Assembly (NCBI GenBank): GCA_035533595.1
Contig: DATLTN010000002.1
Location: 1 to 35,410 of the forward strand
Length of the DNA: 35,410 nt
Direction of reading: 5' to 3'
Source of the DNA: Acidimicrobiales bacterium
GTDB taxonomy: Bacteria; Actinomycetota; Acidimicrobiia; Acidimicrobiales; Bog-793
The notes beneath the pieces are model-generated. The model did not search any database. It was not told the origin of the DNA and saw only the letters and a program-made list of their open reading frames with translations. The translations under genes were made by a program, and so were the position numbers. Below, one piece after another: positions 7,999 to 17,258 of this stretch. Position 1 is the stretch's first letter. Each line of letters begins with the position of its first letter.

Positions 7999-9057
7999 TC
8001 ATCCGCCGACCACGAGGCGCAGCGCGACCTCGTTCGCGAGCAGCCGGCCGCGGGCGCTCAGCACGAGCCGCTCACCCTGCGCGACGAGCAGGCCCCCGAG
8101 GCCCTCGGCGTCGGGGAGGGCGGCGCGGGGGACCCCCTCGCGGGTGCGCAGCCGGAGCTGCAGCGACTCGAGCGCCGCCTCCTCGGCACTGAGGCGCTCC
8201 TCGGCGACGACGACCGGCTCGCCGGCGCCGACGCGCGCCAGGTAGCGGTCGAGGGAGGCGACGTTGCGGAAGCGGCGCCCGCCCACGTGGCTGTGCGCCG
8301 CGCAGCCGAAGCCGAGGTAGTCGGCCTGGGCCCAGCAGGCGCGGTTGTGCCGGCACTCGTGGCCGGGGCGGGCGAAGTTGGAGATCTCGTACCACTCGAG
8401 GCCGGCGCGCCGGAGGCGCTCGTCGGCGTAGAGGTAGCGGTCGGCCTGCGCGTCGTCGTCGGGGTGGCGCGCCCGGTCGGCGGCGAGCGGGGTCCCCGGC
8501 TCGACCGTCAGCGCGTAGGCGCTCACGTGCGGCGGGCTGGGCTCGAGGGCGAGCACCTGTTCCAGGCTCTCGGCCCAGTCGCGGTCCTCCTCCCCGGCGC
8601 CTCCGTAGATGAGGTCGACGTTGAAGTTGGAAAAGCCCGCCTCCCCCACCGCGGCCACCGCCCGGCGGGCCTCGGCGGGGTCGTGCGCGCGCCCGAGGCC
8701 CGCGAGGACGTGCGGCGCGAGGGACTGCACGCCGAGCGAGATGCGGTTCACCCCCGCGGCGCGCAGCGCGCCGAGCAGCGCGAGGTCGGTGCTCTCGGGG
8801 TTGCACTCGACGGTCACCTCCGCCACGCCGTCGGTCCCGAGCGCGTCGAGCAGCCGGCAGAGGGGGGCGGCGCCGAGCAGTGAAGGGGTGCCGCCGCCGA
8901 TGAAGACCGTCTCCAGCCCCTCGAGGTGACCGGCGCGGCGCGCCCGCGTGATCTCGGTGACGACGGCCTCGACGTAGGCCTCGGCGAGGGACTCCCGCCC
9001 CTCCCAGGTCACGAAGGCGCAGTAGTCGCAGCGACGCACGCAGAACGGCACGTGCAC
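7999..9057 (-). CDS. hemW: HemW-like radical SAM protein (coproporphyrinogen III oxidase-like)
   Basis: Radical SAM enzyme of 352 aa. The cluster motif CVRRCDYC (CxxxCxxC) is close to the N-terminus. It is followed by FIGGGTPS, VECNPES, GVNRISLGVQS and the FNVDLIYGG strand, all typical of HemW, a heme chaperone often misnamed HemN. The extra YEISNFARPGHECRHN segment is also typical of the family. The start is GTG at 9057, so the usual first beta strand is short (MHVPFC); no other ATG, GTG or TTG lies between the previous stop and this codon. hemW is often found beside lepA/hrcA; here it is the last gene of the hrcA run, after the BldD-like gene. Confidence 0.93.
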   Translation of the reverse strand: MHVPFCVRRCDYCAFVTWEGRESLAEAYVEAVVTEITRARRAGHLEGLETVFIGGGTPSLLGAAPLCRLLDALGTDGVAEVTVECNPESTDLALLGALRAAGVNRISLGVQSLAPHVLAGLGRAHDPAEARRAVAAVGEAGFSNFNVDLIYGGAGEEDRDWAESLEQVLALEPSPPHVSAYALTVEPGTPLAADRARHPDDDAQADRYLYADERLRRAGLEWYEISNFARPGHECRHNRACWAQADYLGFGCAAHSHVGGRRFRNVASLDRYLARVGAGEPVVVAEERLSAEEAALESLQLRLRTREGVPRAALPDAEGLGGLLVAQGERLVLSARGRLLANEVALRLVVGG

Positions 9058-9088
9058 GTAGGCGCCGAGGCCGAAGGGCGGTCCGACG

Positions 9089-9610
9089 TCAGGGGGCGTA
9101 GAGCAGGCCCAGCGACTCGAGGGTGCGCACCGTCTCGTCGACCCCCATGCCGAAGGTCGCCCCGATGACGCGCAGGTCGTCGCTCCTGATCGTCAGCACC
9201 TGGCCGTTGAAGTCCTGGCGCTCGACCTGGATCGTCGTCACGAAGCGCTGCAGCGCGGCGGCGAGATCGCCGCTCGCCTCCTTCACGGCGCCGAGGTCGA
9301 TGCTCACCCGGCCGCCACCGGAGGTGTCACGCGTCGTCCCGAGACCCGCGCCGTCGCTCACCGCCTCGGGGAGGAGTTGTTCTACGGGGACGTCGTAGAG
9401 GCGCGCGAGGCGCTGCAGGCGGGGCACCGAGATCGCCCGCTCGCCCCGCTCGTAGGCACCGAGGACCGAGGCCTTGAACTCCTGGCCGGAGGCGGCGGCC
9501 ACCGCCTGCAGGGACAGCCGCTTCTGGCGTCTGACCGCCCGCAGTCGTGCCCCGACCACCGTCGCATAGGTGCCGGATAGCTCGTCGGTGTCGGTCGTGG
9601 TGTCCCTCAT
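9089..9610 (-). CDS. BldD-like transcriptional regulator with c-di-GMP-binding signature
   Basis: A 173-aa regulator. Residues about 16-83 form an XRE-type HTH (LRAVRRQKRLSLQAVAAASG, YERGERAISVPRLQRLA) and a linker leads to a C-terminal domain from about 103. Domain order and wording match Streptomyces BldD, the developmental master regulator that dimerises around tetrameric c-di-GMP. The ligand signature RxD-x8-RxxD is intact: R131-Q-D133, eight residues, R142-S-D-D145 (BldD has RGD and RQDD). The start is ATG at 9610, 37 bases after the rsmE stop. Binding c-di-GMP is inferred from these residues. Targets cannot be predicted, and the place at the end of a heat-shock operon is unusual. Confidence 0.9.
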   Translation of the reverse strand: MRDTTTDTDELSGTYATVVGARLRAVRRQKRLSLQAVAAASGQEFKASVLGAYERGERAISVPRLQRLARLYDVPVEQLLPEAVSDGAGLGTTRDTSGGGRVSIDLGAVKEASGDLAAALQRFVTTIQVERQDFNGQVLTIRSDDLRVIGATFGMGVDETVRTLESLGLLYAP

Positions 9611-9647
9611 TCGTGCGGTGCAGCGGACAGCTGGCCGAAAAACTACC

Positions 9648-10400
9648 TCACCGCACCCGGGGCCGGACCACTTCCCCGCCGATTGGGGCGACGAGGCCGG
9701 CACGCGCCGCGGCGAGGAGCGTGCCGGAGACGATCGCCGCGGTCTCGGCGCGCAGCACCGTCTCGCCGAGACCGACGGTCGCCAGGCCGCAGCCGAGCTC
9801 GGCGGCCGACCACCCGCCCTCCGGGCCGACGAGCACCGTGTCGCAGCCCTCGAGGCCTCCGGCGGCGGCGGGCTCGGCGAGACGCGCCGCGCTGCCGAGG
9901 GCCGCGACGAGCTCGTCGAAGGGCTGCGGGTCGGCGACCTCGGGGAGGTGCAGGCGGCGGCTCTGCGCGCCCGCCTCGCGGGCGACCTTGCGCAGCCGCT
10001 CACCGCGGCGGGGGCGCTCGGCGCCGTCCAGGCGGACGACGGTGCGCTCGGAGAGCAGCGGGAGGATCGCGTCCACGCCGAGCTCGGTGAGCTTCTGCAC
10101 CGTCCAGTCGGCGCGGTCGCCCTTTTGCAGCGCGAAGGCGACCGTGAGGCGCGGCGAGGGCGCCGGCTGTGCGGCCCGCTCGCCAGCGGCGCGCAGCACC
10201 ACCTCGGCGCGCCGCCCCGACGCGAGGCGCGCCACGCTGCAGAGGCGGTAGCCGCCGCGGCCGTCGGCGGCGACGACGCGCTCGCCGTCGCGCAGGCGCA
10301 GCACGTCGGCGAGGTGGTGCTCGTCGGCGGGCGAGAGCGCGGGCTCGTCGAGGTCGTCGGTGTAGACGAGCGCCGCCGCCTCGCGCAGCGCCGGGATCAA
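9648..10400 (-). CDS. rsmE: 16S rRNA m3U1498 methyltransferase RsmE
   Basis: SPOUT-class methyltransferase that methylates N3 of U1498 in 16S rRNA using SAM. The 250-aa protein has an N-terminal PUA-like part (HHLADVLRLRDGERVVAADG) and the C-terminal knot signatures LVGPEGGWS and LRAETAAI. I chose TTG at 10400, which overlaps the dnaJ stop as TTGA; longer readings extend antisense-like sequence into dnaJ. dnaJ-rsmE adjacency is common in bacteria and supports the call. Confidence 0.94.
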   Translation of the reverse strand: MIPALREAAALVYTDDLDEPALSPADEHHLADVLRLRDGERVVAADGRGGYRLCSVARLASGRRAEVVLRAAGERAAQPAPSPRLTVAFALQKGDRADWTVQKLTELGVDAILPLLSERTVVRLDGAERPRRGERLRKVAREAGAQSRRLHLPEVADPQPFDELVAALGSAARLAEPAAAGGLEGCDTVLVGPEGGWSAAELGCGLATVGLGETVLRAETAAIVSGTLLAAARAGLVAPIGGEVVRPRVR

Positions 10401-11506
10401 CCGAGGCTCGACCGCAACCGCGAGAAGAGCCCCTCCTCGGGGGCGGCGACGGGCTCCTCGCGGAGCTGCGCGAACTCGCGCAGCAGCTGCTCCTGCTCTT
10501 TGCTGAGCGCGCCCGGGGTGTCGACCAGCAGGCGGACGTGCAGGTCGCCCCGCCCGCGGCCGCGCACGTGCGGGACGCCGTGACCGCGCAGGCGGAGGAT
10601 CCGCCCCGACTCGGTCCCCGCCGGGACCGTGACGTGCTCGGTGCCGTCGAGCGTCTCGACGTCGAGCTCGACGCCGAGCGCCGCCTGGGTCATCGCGAGG
10701 TGCACCGTCGTCACGAGGTCGCTCCCCGAGCGCTCGAAGCGCTCGTGCGGCCGGACGCGGATGCGCACGAAGAGGTCGCCGGCGGCACCACCACGCGGCG
10801 CCGGCGCGCCGCCGCCGGCGACCTGCAGGGTGACGCCGTCGTCGACGCCGGGCGGCACCTCGACCTCGAGCGAGCGGTCGTCGAGGTGGCGCCCCTCGCC
10901 GCGGCAGTCTGGGCAGGGCGTCTCGACGACCTGGCCGAAGCCCCGGCAGCGCGGGCAGGTCGTGGTCGTCACGACCTGGCCGAGTATCGACTGTCGGACG
11001 CGGCGGACCTGACCGAGGCCGGCGCACTCGAGGCAGGTGATCGGGCTCGTCCCCGCCGCCGCGCCGCTCCCCGCGCAGGTCGCGCAGGTGACCACACCGC
11101 GGAAGCTCACCGGCCGGGTCACCCCGAACACCGCCTCCTCGAAGGAGAGCTCGACCGCCACCTCGAGGTCCTCCCCGGTCGGGGCGGCGCCCCGCCGTTG
11201 CTGGGAGAAGCCGGAGCCGCCGAAGAAGGCCTCGAAGAGGTCGCCGAGGCCGCCACCGCCGAAGACGTCACCGGCGCCGGCGCCGCGGGCGCCCTCTGGG
11301 CCGAACATGTCGTAGCGGCGTCGGCGCTCGGGGTCGCGCAGCGTCTCGTAGGCGAACGTCACCTCCTTGAAGCGCGCCTCAGAGGCGGGGTCGCCGCCGT
11401 TCGCGTCGGGGTGGAGCTCGCGCGCGAGCTGGCGGTAGGCGCGCTTCAGCTCCTCCTCAGAGGCGTTGCGGGCGACGCCGAGCAGCTCGTAGTAGTCGGT
11501 CGCCAT
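10397..11506 (-). CDS. dnaJ: Chaperone protein DnaJ (Hsp40)
   Basis: Type I J-protein co-chaperone of DnaK, 369 aa. In order: a J domain with HPD at residues 32-34; a short Gly/Phe-rich linker (about 72-105); four zinc-finger motifs (CATCAGSG, CLECAGLG, CPRCRGFG, CPDCRGEG) binding two zinc ions; and C-terminal substrate-binding domains. It begins one base after the hrcA stop, so it is very likely under the same CIRCE/HrcA control. No dnaK or grpE lies in this window, which fits actinobacteria that carry a second dnaJ copy beside hrcA (inference). Confidence 0.96.
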   Translation of the reverse strand: MATDYYELLGVARNASEEELKRAYRQLARELHPDANGGDPASEARFKEVTFAYETLRDPERRRRYDMFGPEGARGAGAGDVFGGGGLGDLFEAFFGGSGFSQQRRGAAPTGEDLEVAVELSFEEAVFGVTRPVSFRGVVTCATCAGSGAAAGTSPITCLECAGLGQVRRVRQSILGQVVTTTTCPRCRGFGQVVETPCPDCRGEGRHLDDRSLEVEVPPGVDDGVTLQVAGGGAPAPRGGAAGDLFVRIRVRPHERFERSGSDLVTTVHLAMTQAALGVELDVETLDGTEHVTVPAGTESGRILRLRGHGVPHVRGRGRGDLHVRLLVDTPGALSKEQEQLLREFAQLREEPVAAPEEGLFSRLRSSLG

Positions 11507-11507
11507 C

Positions 11508-12512
11508 TCAGCCGCTCGTGAGCTGGCGGGAGAGGCGCTCCCCGACGACCGCCACGGCGGCGAGCGCCTGCGAGTAGTTCATGCGCGTCGGGCCGAGGAC
11601 CCCGATCGTGCCCACCACCTCGTCGCCGACCTCGTAGGGGGCGACGACGAGCGAGCACTCGGCGAGGGACTCCATCCCGTTCTCGGTGCCGATCGATACG
11701 GACTGGCCGTGCGAGACGGCCTCGGAGAGCAGCGAGACGACGACGAAGGACTGCTCGAGGATCGCGAGGACCTCGCGCACGGTGTCGACGGCGCCGAACT
11801 GCTCGGCCATGCGCGCCGTCCCGCCGACGTACACCTCGGCACCCTGTGCCGCCGGCGCCGCCTCGGTGAGCAGCGTGAAGCAGCCGGCCACGAGCTCGTC
11901 GACGGCCTGCTGCCCGCAACCGCCGCTCGGGCGCAGCGAGCCGAACCGCTGGCCGGTGAGCGCCTCGCGCAGGCAGTTGTTGGCGAGGTCGACCTCGTCG
12001 TCGGCGAGGCCCGCCGCGAGCTCGAGCATGTGCTTCTCGACGGCCCCGTTCGAGAGCACGACGAGCAGCAGCGCGGCGCGCTCGCCGAGGCGGGTGAGGA
12101 GCGCGCTGCGCACCGTGAGCACCTCGTGCGACGGCGCGACGACGACCGCCGCCGAGTCGGTGAGCGTCGACAGCAGCCGCGAGGTATCGCGCAGCATCTG
12201 CTCGAGCTCGTGGTGGGCGCGGGCGAAGAAGGCCTGGACCTGCTCCTCGCGGCGCGCGTCGAGGGGGCCTGTCGGGGAGAGCTGGTCGACGAAGAAGCGG
12301 TAGCCCTTGTCGGTCGGGATCCGCCCGGCGCTCGTGTGCGGGTGGGTGAGGTAGCCGTCGCGCTCGAGCGCCGCCATGTCGGCGCGCACCGTCGCCGGGG
12401 AGACGTCGATCGCCGCGTCCCGCACGAGGTGGGCCGAGCCGACGGGCTGGCCCGTCTCGATGTGCTCGGCCACGACCTTGCGAAGAATCGTGGACTTCCT
12501 CGCATCGAGCAT
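11508..12512 (-). CDS. hrcA: Heat-inducible transcription repressor HrcA
   Basis: Repressor of heat-shock genes that binds the CIRCE operator. The 334-aa protein has the N-terminal winged-helix segment (LVRDAAIDVSPATVRADMAA, then SAGRIPTDKGYRFFVD) and the GAF-like C-terminal domain, ending with GVLGPTRMNYSQALA, the family's signature stretch. The start ATG at 12512 is fixed by a strong GGAGG eight bases upstream and the MLDARKSTILRKVV opening. A CIRCE copy lies 60-86 bases upstream, so the gene is probably autoregulated together with dnaJ. Confidence 0.97.
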   Translation of the reverse strand: MLDARKSTILRKVVAEHIETGQPVGSAHLVRDAAIDVSPATVRADMAALERDGYLTHPHTSAGRIPTDKGYRFFVDQLSPTGPLDARREEQVQAFFARAHHELEQMLRDTSRLLSTLTDSAAVVVAPSHEVLTVRSALLTRLGERAALLLVVLSNGAVEKHMLELAAGLADDEVDLANNCLREALTGQRFGSLRPSGGCGQQAVDELVAGCFTLLTEAAPAAQGAEVYVGGTARMAEQFGAVDTVREVLAILEQSFVVVSLLSEAVSHGQSVSIGTENGMESLAECSLVVAPYEVGDEVVGTIGVLGPTRMNYSQALAAVAVVGERLSRQLTSG

Positions 12513-12571
12513 CGGCTGGCCTCCGGGAGCGGTCCGCTCCGTCAGATGTCCGCCCTCCACCGCAGCGGTCG

Positions 12572-12598
12572 TTGGCACTTCATAGTACCGAGTGCTGA
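12572..12598 (-). promoter_or_regulatory. CIRCE operator (HrcA-binding site) upstream of hrcA-dnaJ
   Basis: On the minus strand the site reads TCAGCACTC, nine bases, AAGTGCCAA. Against the consensus TTAGCACTC-N9-GAGTGCTAA this is 8 of 9 matches in the left arm and 7 of 9 in the right, with the exact 9-base spacer. It sits upstream of hrcA and overlaps the last codons and stop of the DUF2236 gene, so repressor could act on a promoter within or just past that gene's end. Confidence 0.88.
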
Positions 12599-13526
12599 TG
12601 CGACGCCGGGGCGGCGACGCGGGCGCGGGCGATCGCCGCCACCGCGGAGGGGCCGACCGACCAGCGCAGGCTGTGCGCGACGACGTTCGCCGCGACGGTG
12701 CTGGCCGGGGTGAGCAGGCCGCGCAGCGGCGAGAAACGCAGCTGGCGACGCGCCTCGGGGGGGAGGAGCGCGACGGCGGCGGCGAGCAGCACCCGGTAGC
12801 CGGCCGCCTCGCCGACCGTCGCGGCGCGTGGGTGGAGGAGGAAGCGGACGGTCTCCTCGGCCTCCGCAGCGAAGGCGAGCTCGGGCGCGACGGCGCGGAA
12901 GTAGTCGCGCACCGCGGCGACGTCGCGCGGCACCCGCTCGGCGCCGAGGCGCTCACCGATCACGGCCACCTCGGCGAGGTAGCGGTCCTTCTCGGCGCGC
13001 ACGAGCGGGCGCGGCGAGTGGCGCTGGTAGGAGCGGAGGAAGGCCCACACCTCGGTGCTGTGCACGAAGGTGAGCAGCGCCGGGTCGCCCGCCGAGTAAC
13101 GGCGGCCGTCCGGGGCGGTGCCGCGCACCCGCTCGTGCACCGCCCGCACCTCGCCCACGAGGCGCTCCGCGAAGGGCGTCGCACCGAAAGTCGTGCCGGC
13201 GATGAAGCGCGCCGTGCGCTGCAGGCGCCCGTAGGGGTCCTCCCGGAAACGCGAGTGGGCGGCCACGCCGGCCATCGCGAGCGGGTGCAGCGTCTGGTGG
13301 AGGAGCGCGGAGAGGCCGCCGATGAGCATCGCCGGGAGATCCGCGTGCACCCGCCAGGCGATCGAGTCGGGGCCGAACAGGCCGGCGTCGCCGGCCGGCT
13401 CGCGGTACTCGTCGAGCTCGCCCGGCGAGGCACCGAGGGCGCGGCGCACCGCGGCCGAGAGGTGGCGGCGCAGCGGCGCGGTGATCGGGTCGGCGAGGGC
13501 CGCGAGGGCCTCGGCGACGGGGTCGC

Positions 13527-13530
<4 letters not shown>
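12580..13530 (-). CDS. DUF2236 (oxygenase MpaB-like/rubber oxygenase-related) family protein
   Basis: A 316-aa protein of the DUF2236 family, which also covers MpaB-type oxygenases and is distantly related to the heme-dependent latex-clearing oxygenases. Typical stretches are [15 protein letters not shown] (about 51-65), [16 protein letters not shown] (about 95-110) and [20 protein letters not shown] (about 145-165), with the usual invariant Arg and His positions. Function is unknown in most members, and heme binding is not assured. The start is GTG at 13530, overlapping the lepA stop as GTGA, so it is translationally coupled to lepA. Its 3' end contains the CIRCE operator of the next gene. 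Confidence 0.88.
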
Positions 13531-15314
<1,784 letters not shown>

Positions 15315-15412
15315 GGGACCATCGTGCCATCCCCGGAACCACCGCCCCGCCGGCGGGAGAGGGCGCGGACCACGACTGCTAACCTGCCCCGGCCGGAAGC
15401 GAAGAGGGATCG

Positions 15413-15691
15413 ATGGCGAATATCAAGAGTCAGATCAAGCGGAACCGTCAGAACGAGGTGCGGCGCGAGCGGAACAAGGCCGTGCGCTCCGAGCTGCGCA
15501 CCCGCACCAAGAACGCGCTCGGCGCCATCGAGGCGGCCGCCGAGGACGTCGGCGAGCTCGTGCAGGCGGCGGCCAAGCGGATCGACAAGGCGGCCACCAA
15601 GGGCGTCATCCACCCGAACCAGGCGGCGCGTCGCAAGTCCCGCCTGATGCGCCACGCCAACGCCGCGAAGGCGGCTGCCGCCGAGAGCTAG
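15413..15691 (+). CDS. rpsT: 30S ribosomal protein bS20
   Basis: A 92-aa basic helical protein of the small subunit that contacts 16S rRNA. The opening [20 protein letters not shown] and the [15 protein letters not shown] segment are diagnostic. ATG at 15413 is preceded by AGAGGG, six bases upstream. It is transcribed divergently from lepA with a 98-base gap that must hold both promoters; a possible -10 for rpsT is TAACCT at 15380-15385, without a good -35. Its TAG stop sits in a CTAG that also carries the stop of the converging GH18-like gene. Confidence 0.97.
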   Translation: MANIKSQIKRNRQNEVRRERNKAVRSELRTRTKNALGAIEAAAEDVGELVQAAAKRIDKAATKGVIHPNQAARRKSRLMRHANAAKAAAAES

Positions 15692-16983
15692 GGCGCAGGC
15701 GGGGCGAGCGGGAGCTTCGTCGCCGTCGCGTCGCCGGTGAGCGCGGCGAGCATCGCCGCATCCCCACCCTCCATCCCGAAGGCCCACGCACCCACGCCGA
15801 GCAGGTGGAACTCCGCCGCCAGCGCGCTCTTCGCGGCGAGCGAGAGCGGGTCGTCGTAGAAGGTCTCGTGGTTCACCGCGCCCTCCTTGAACGACGCGTA
15901 CGGCGTGGCCGCGACGGGGTCCCAGCCGGCGGGACGGCCGACGCCGAGCACCGCGTGGTAGGTGACCGCGACCGGGCTCGCCGCCGCCAGTCGTGCCTTG
16001 CTGCCGAGGGTGCGGGTGGTGAAGTCGTAGCCGTAGAAGGGGAGGCCGAGGATCAGCTCCCTCGCGGGCACGATGTGGGTGTACTGGATGAGGCTCTGGG
16101 CCTCGGAGTAGCCGAGGCTGTTCGTCGCGAGCGGGGCAGTCGCCGCCGCGAGGTGTGCGGCCTGCATGTCGTAACCCTCGACGAACAGCGAGTCGACGAG
16201 CGGAGCGAGGCGCCGTACGTCGAAGAAGTCGCGGTTGCCGGCCGACCCGGCGTAGGTGTCGAGCATCAGCTCGCCGCCCGGGTCCGCGGCGCGCAGCGCC
16301 CGTGTGAGCGCCCTCGCGAAGGCGACGTAGCCCTCCCGGTCGCCGGCCCGGCTCCCCTCGACGTCGAGGTTCACCCCGTCGAGGCCGTGCGCGCGCACGA
16401 TCGCCTCGAGCGCGGGGGCGACCTTCGCGGCGGTCGCCGCCGGATCGGCGGTGAGGCCGGCGATCACCTTGTCGTCGGCGCTGGCGAGGGTGAGAAGGAC
16501 GCGCGTGCCCGCGGCGTGGGCCGCCTGCACGAAGGCGTCAAAGGCAGGGGAGGCGAGCGCCGCGGCGGCGTTGCCCCACTCCGGTCCTGACTGGTCGAGG
16601 GAGCCCGACGCGGTCACCGAGACGCCGTAGAAGCAGAGCACCGTCGCGTCGGCGTCGTCGGCGGGGGTGAGCTCGGGGAGGGTCCAGTAGGGGACGAAGC
16701 CCACCACCTGGTGGCTGGCGAGCGGCCGCACGAAGAGCGTGCCGGGGATCGGCGGCTCGGGCGCGCCCGGCCGGGTGGGCAGCGTCGCCGCAACGAGCGC
16801 GAGCGCCCGCTGGGCGTCGCGGCGCTCCGCGGCGAGGAGGCGCCGCTCCCGCTGGGCGGCGATCTCGGCCGGCGTGAGGGGCGCCTTGGAGTGGAAGAAG
16901 CCGCCCGCCGCGAGCGCGAGCGCGCCGCCACCGGCGAGGAGGACGGCCACGAGGAGGAGCGCGATCACCCGACGTCTCCGCAC
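15688..16983 (-). CDS. Membrane-anchored glycoside hydrolase family 18-like protein
   Basis: A 431-aa protein with an N-terminal signal anchor (MRRRRVIALLLVAVLLAGGG, hydrophobic about 6-28) and a charged helical stretch (about 38-65). A GH18-like TIM barrel starts near VVGFVPYW (93-100). The catalytic motif DGVNLDVE is present (202-209), with E209 as the expected acid. The later VEGYDM resembles the family's second active-site motif, and GAWAFGMEGGD the last strand. Such proteins cleave chitin- or peptidoglycan-type beta-1,4 GlcNAc links outside the cell, and some only bind; substrate is not clear. The start is GTG at 16983. It converges on rpsT. Confidence 0.85.
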   Translation of the reverse strand: MRRRRVIALLLVAVLLAGGGALALAAGGFFHSKAPLTPAEIAAQRERRLLAAERRDAQRALALVAATLPTRPGAPEPPIPGTLFVRPLASHQVVGFVPYWTLPELTPADDADATVLCFYGVSVTASGSLDQSGPEWGNAAAALASPAFDAFVQAAHAAGTRVLLTLASADDKVIAGLTADPAATAAKVAPALEAIVRAHGLDGVNLDVEGSRAGDREGYVAFARALTRALRAADPGGELMLDTYAGSAGNRDFFDVRRLAPLVDSLFVEGYDMQAAHLAAATAPLATNSLGYSEAQSLIQYTHIVPARELILGLPFYGYDFTTRTLGSKARLAAASPVAVTYHAVLGVGRPAGWDPVAATPYASFKEGAVNHETFYDDPLSLAAKSALAAEFHLLGVGAWAFGMEGGDAAMLAALTGDATATKLPLAPPAP

Positions 16984-17063
16984 CGCCCGGCACCCTATCG
17001 AAGCGCCGTCCGCCCGGGGGCCCGGTCGCTATGCTGCCGCCACGGCGAGGCGAGGAGGCCCGG

Positions 17064-17258
17064 GTGCACGCAGAGGTGGATTTCGACCGCTGCAAGAGCA
17101 ATGCAGTGTGCATGGAGGTCCTGCCGGAGGTCTTCGAGGTGCGCGATGACGGCTACCTCTACGTCTTGAACGAAGAGCCCGGCGAGGAGCTGCGGGCCGG
17201 CCTCGAGGAGGCCGTCCGCCGCTGCCCGACCGAAGCCATCAGCATCACCGAGGGGTGA
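17064..17258 (+). CDS. Small ferredoxin, 3Fe-4S type
   Basis: A 64-aa ferredoxin. Cysteine pattern: CKSNAVC near the N-terminus (C-x5-C, the middle Cys of a 4Fe-4S motif replaced) and RRCPTEAI near the C-terminus. This is the pattern of single 3Fe-4S ferredoxins that feed electrons to cytochromes P450 and similar oxygenases in actinobacteria. GTG at 17064 is set by GAGGAGG five bases upstream; an ATG at 17031 would add 11 residues but has no comparable site. The stop overlaps the GTG of gltX. No P450 is in this window, so its redox partner is elsewhere. Confidence 0.88.
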   Translation: MHAEVDFDRCKSNAVCMEVLPEVFEVRDDGYLYVLNEEPGEELRAGLEEAVRRCPTEAISITEG

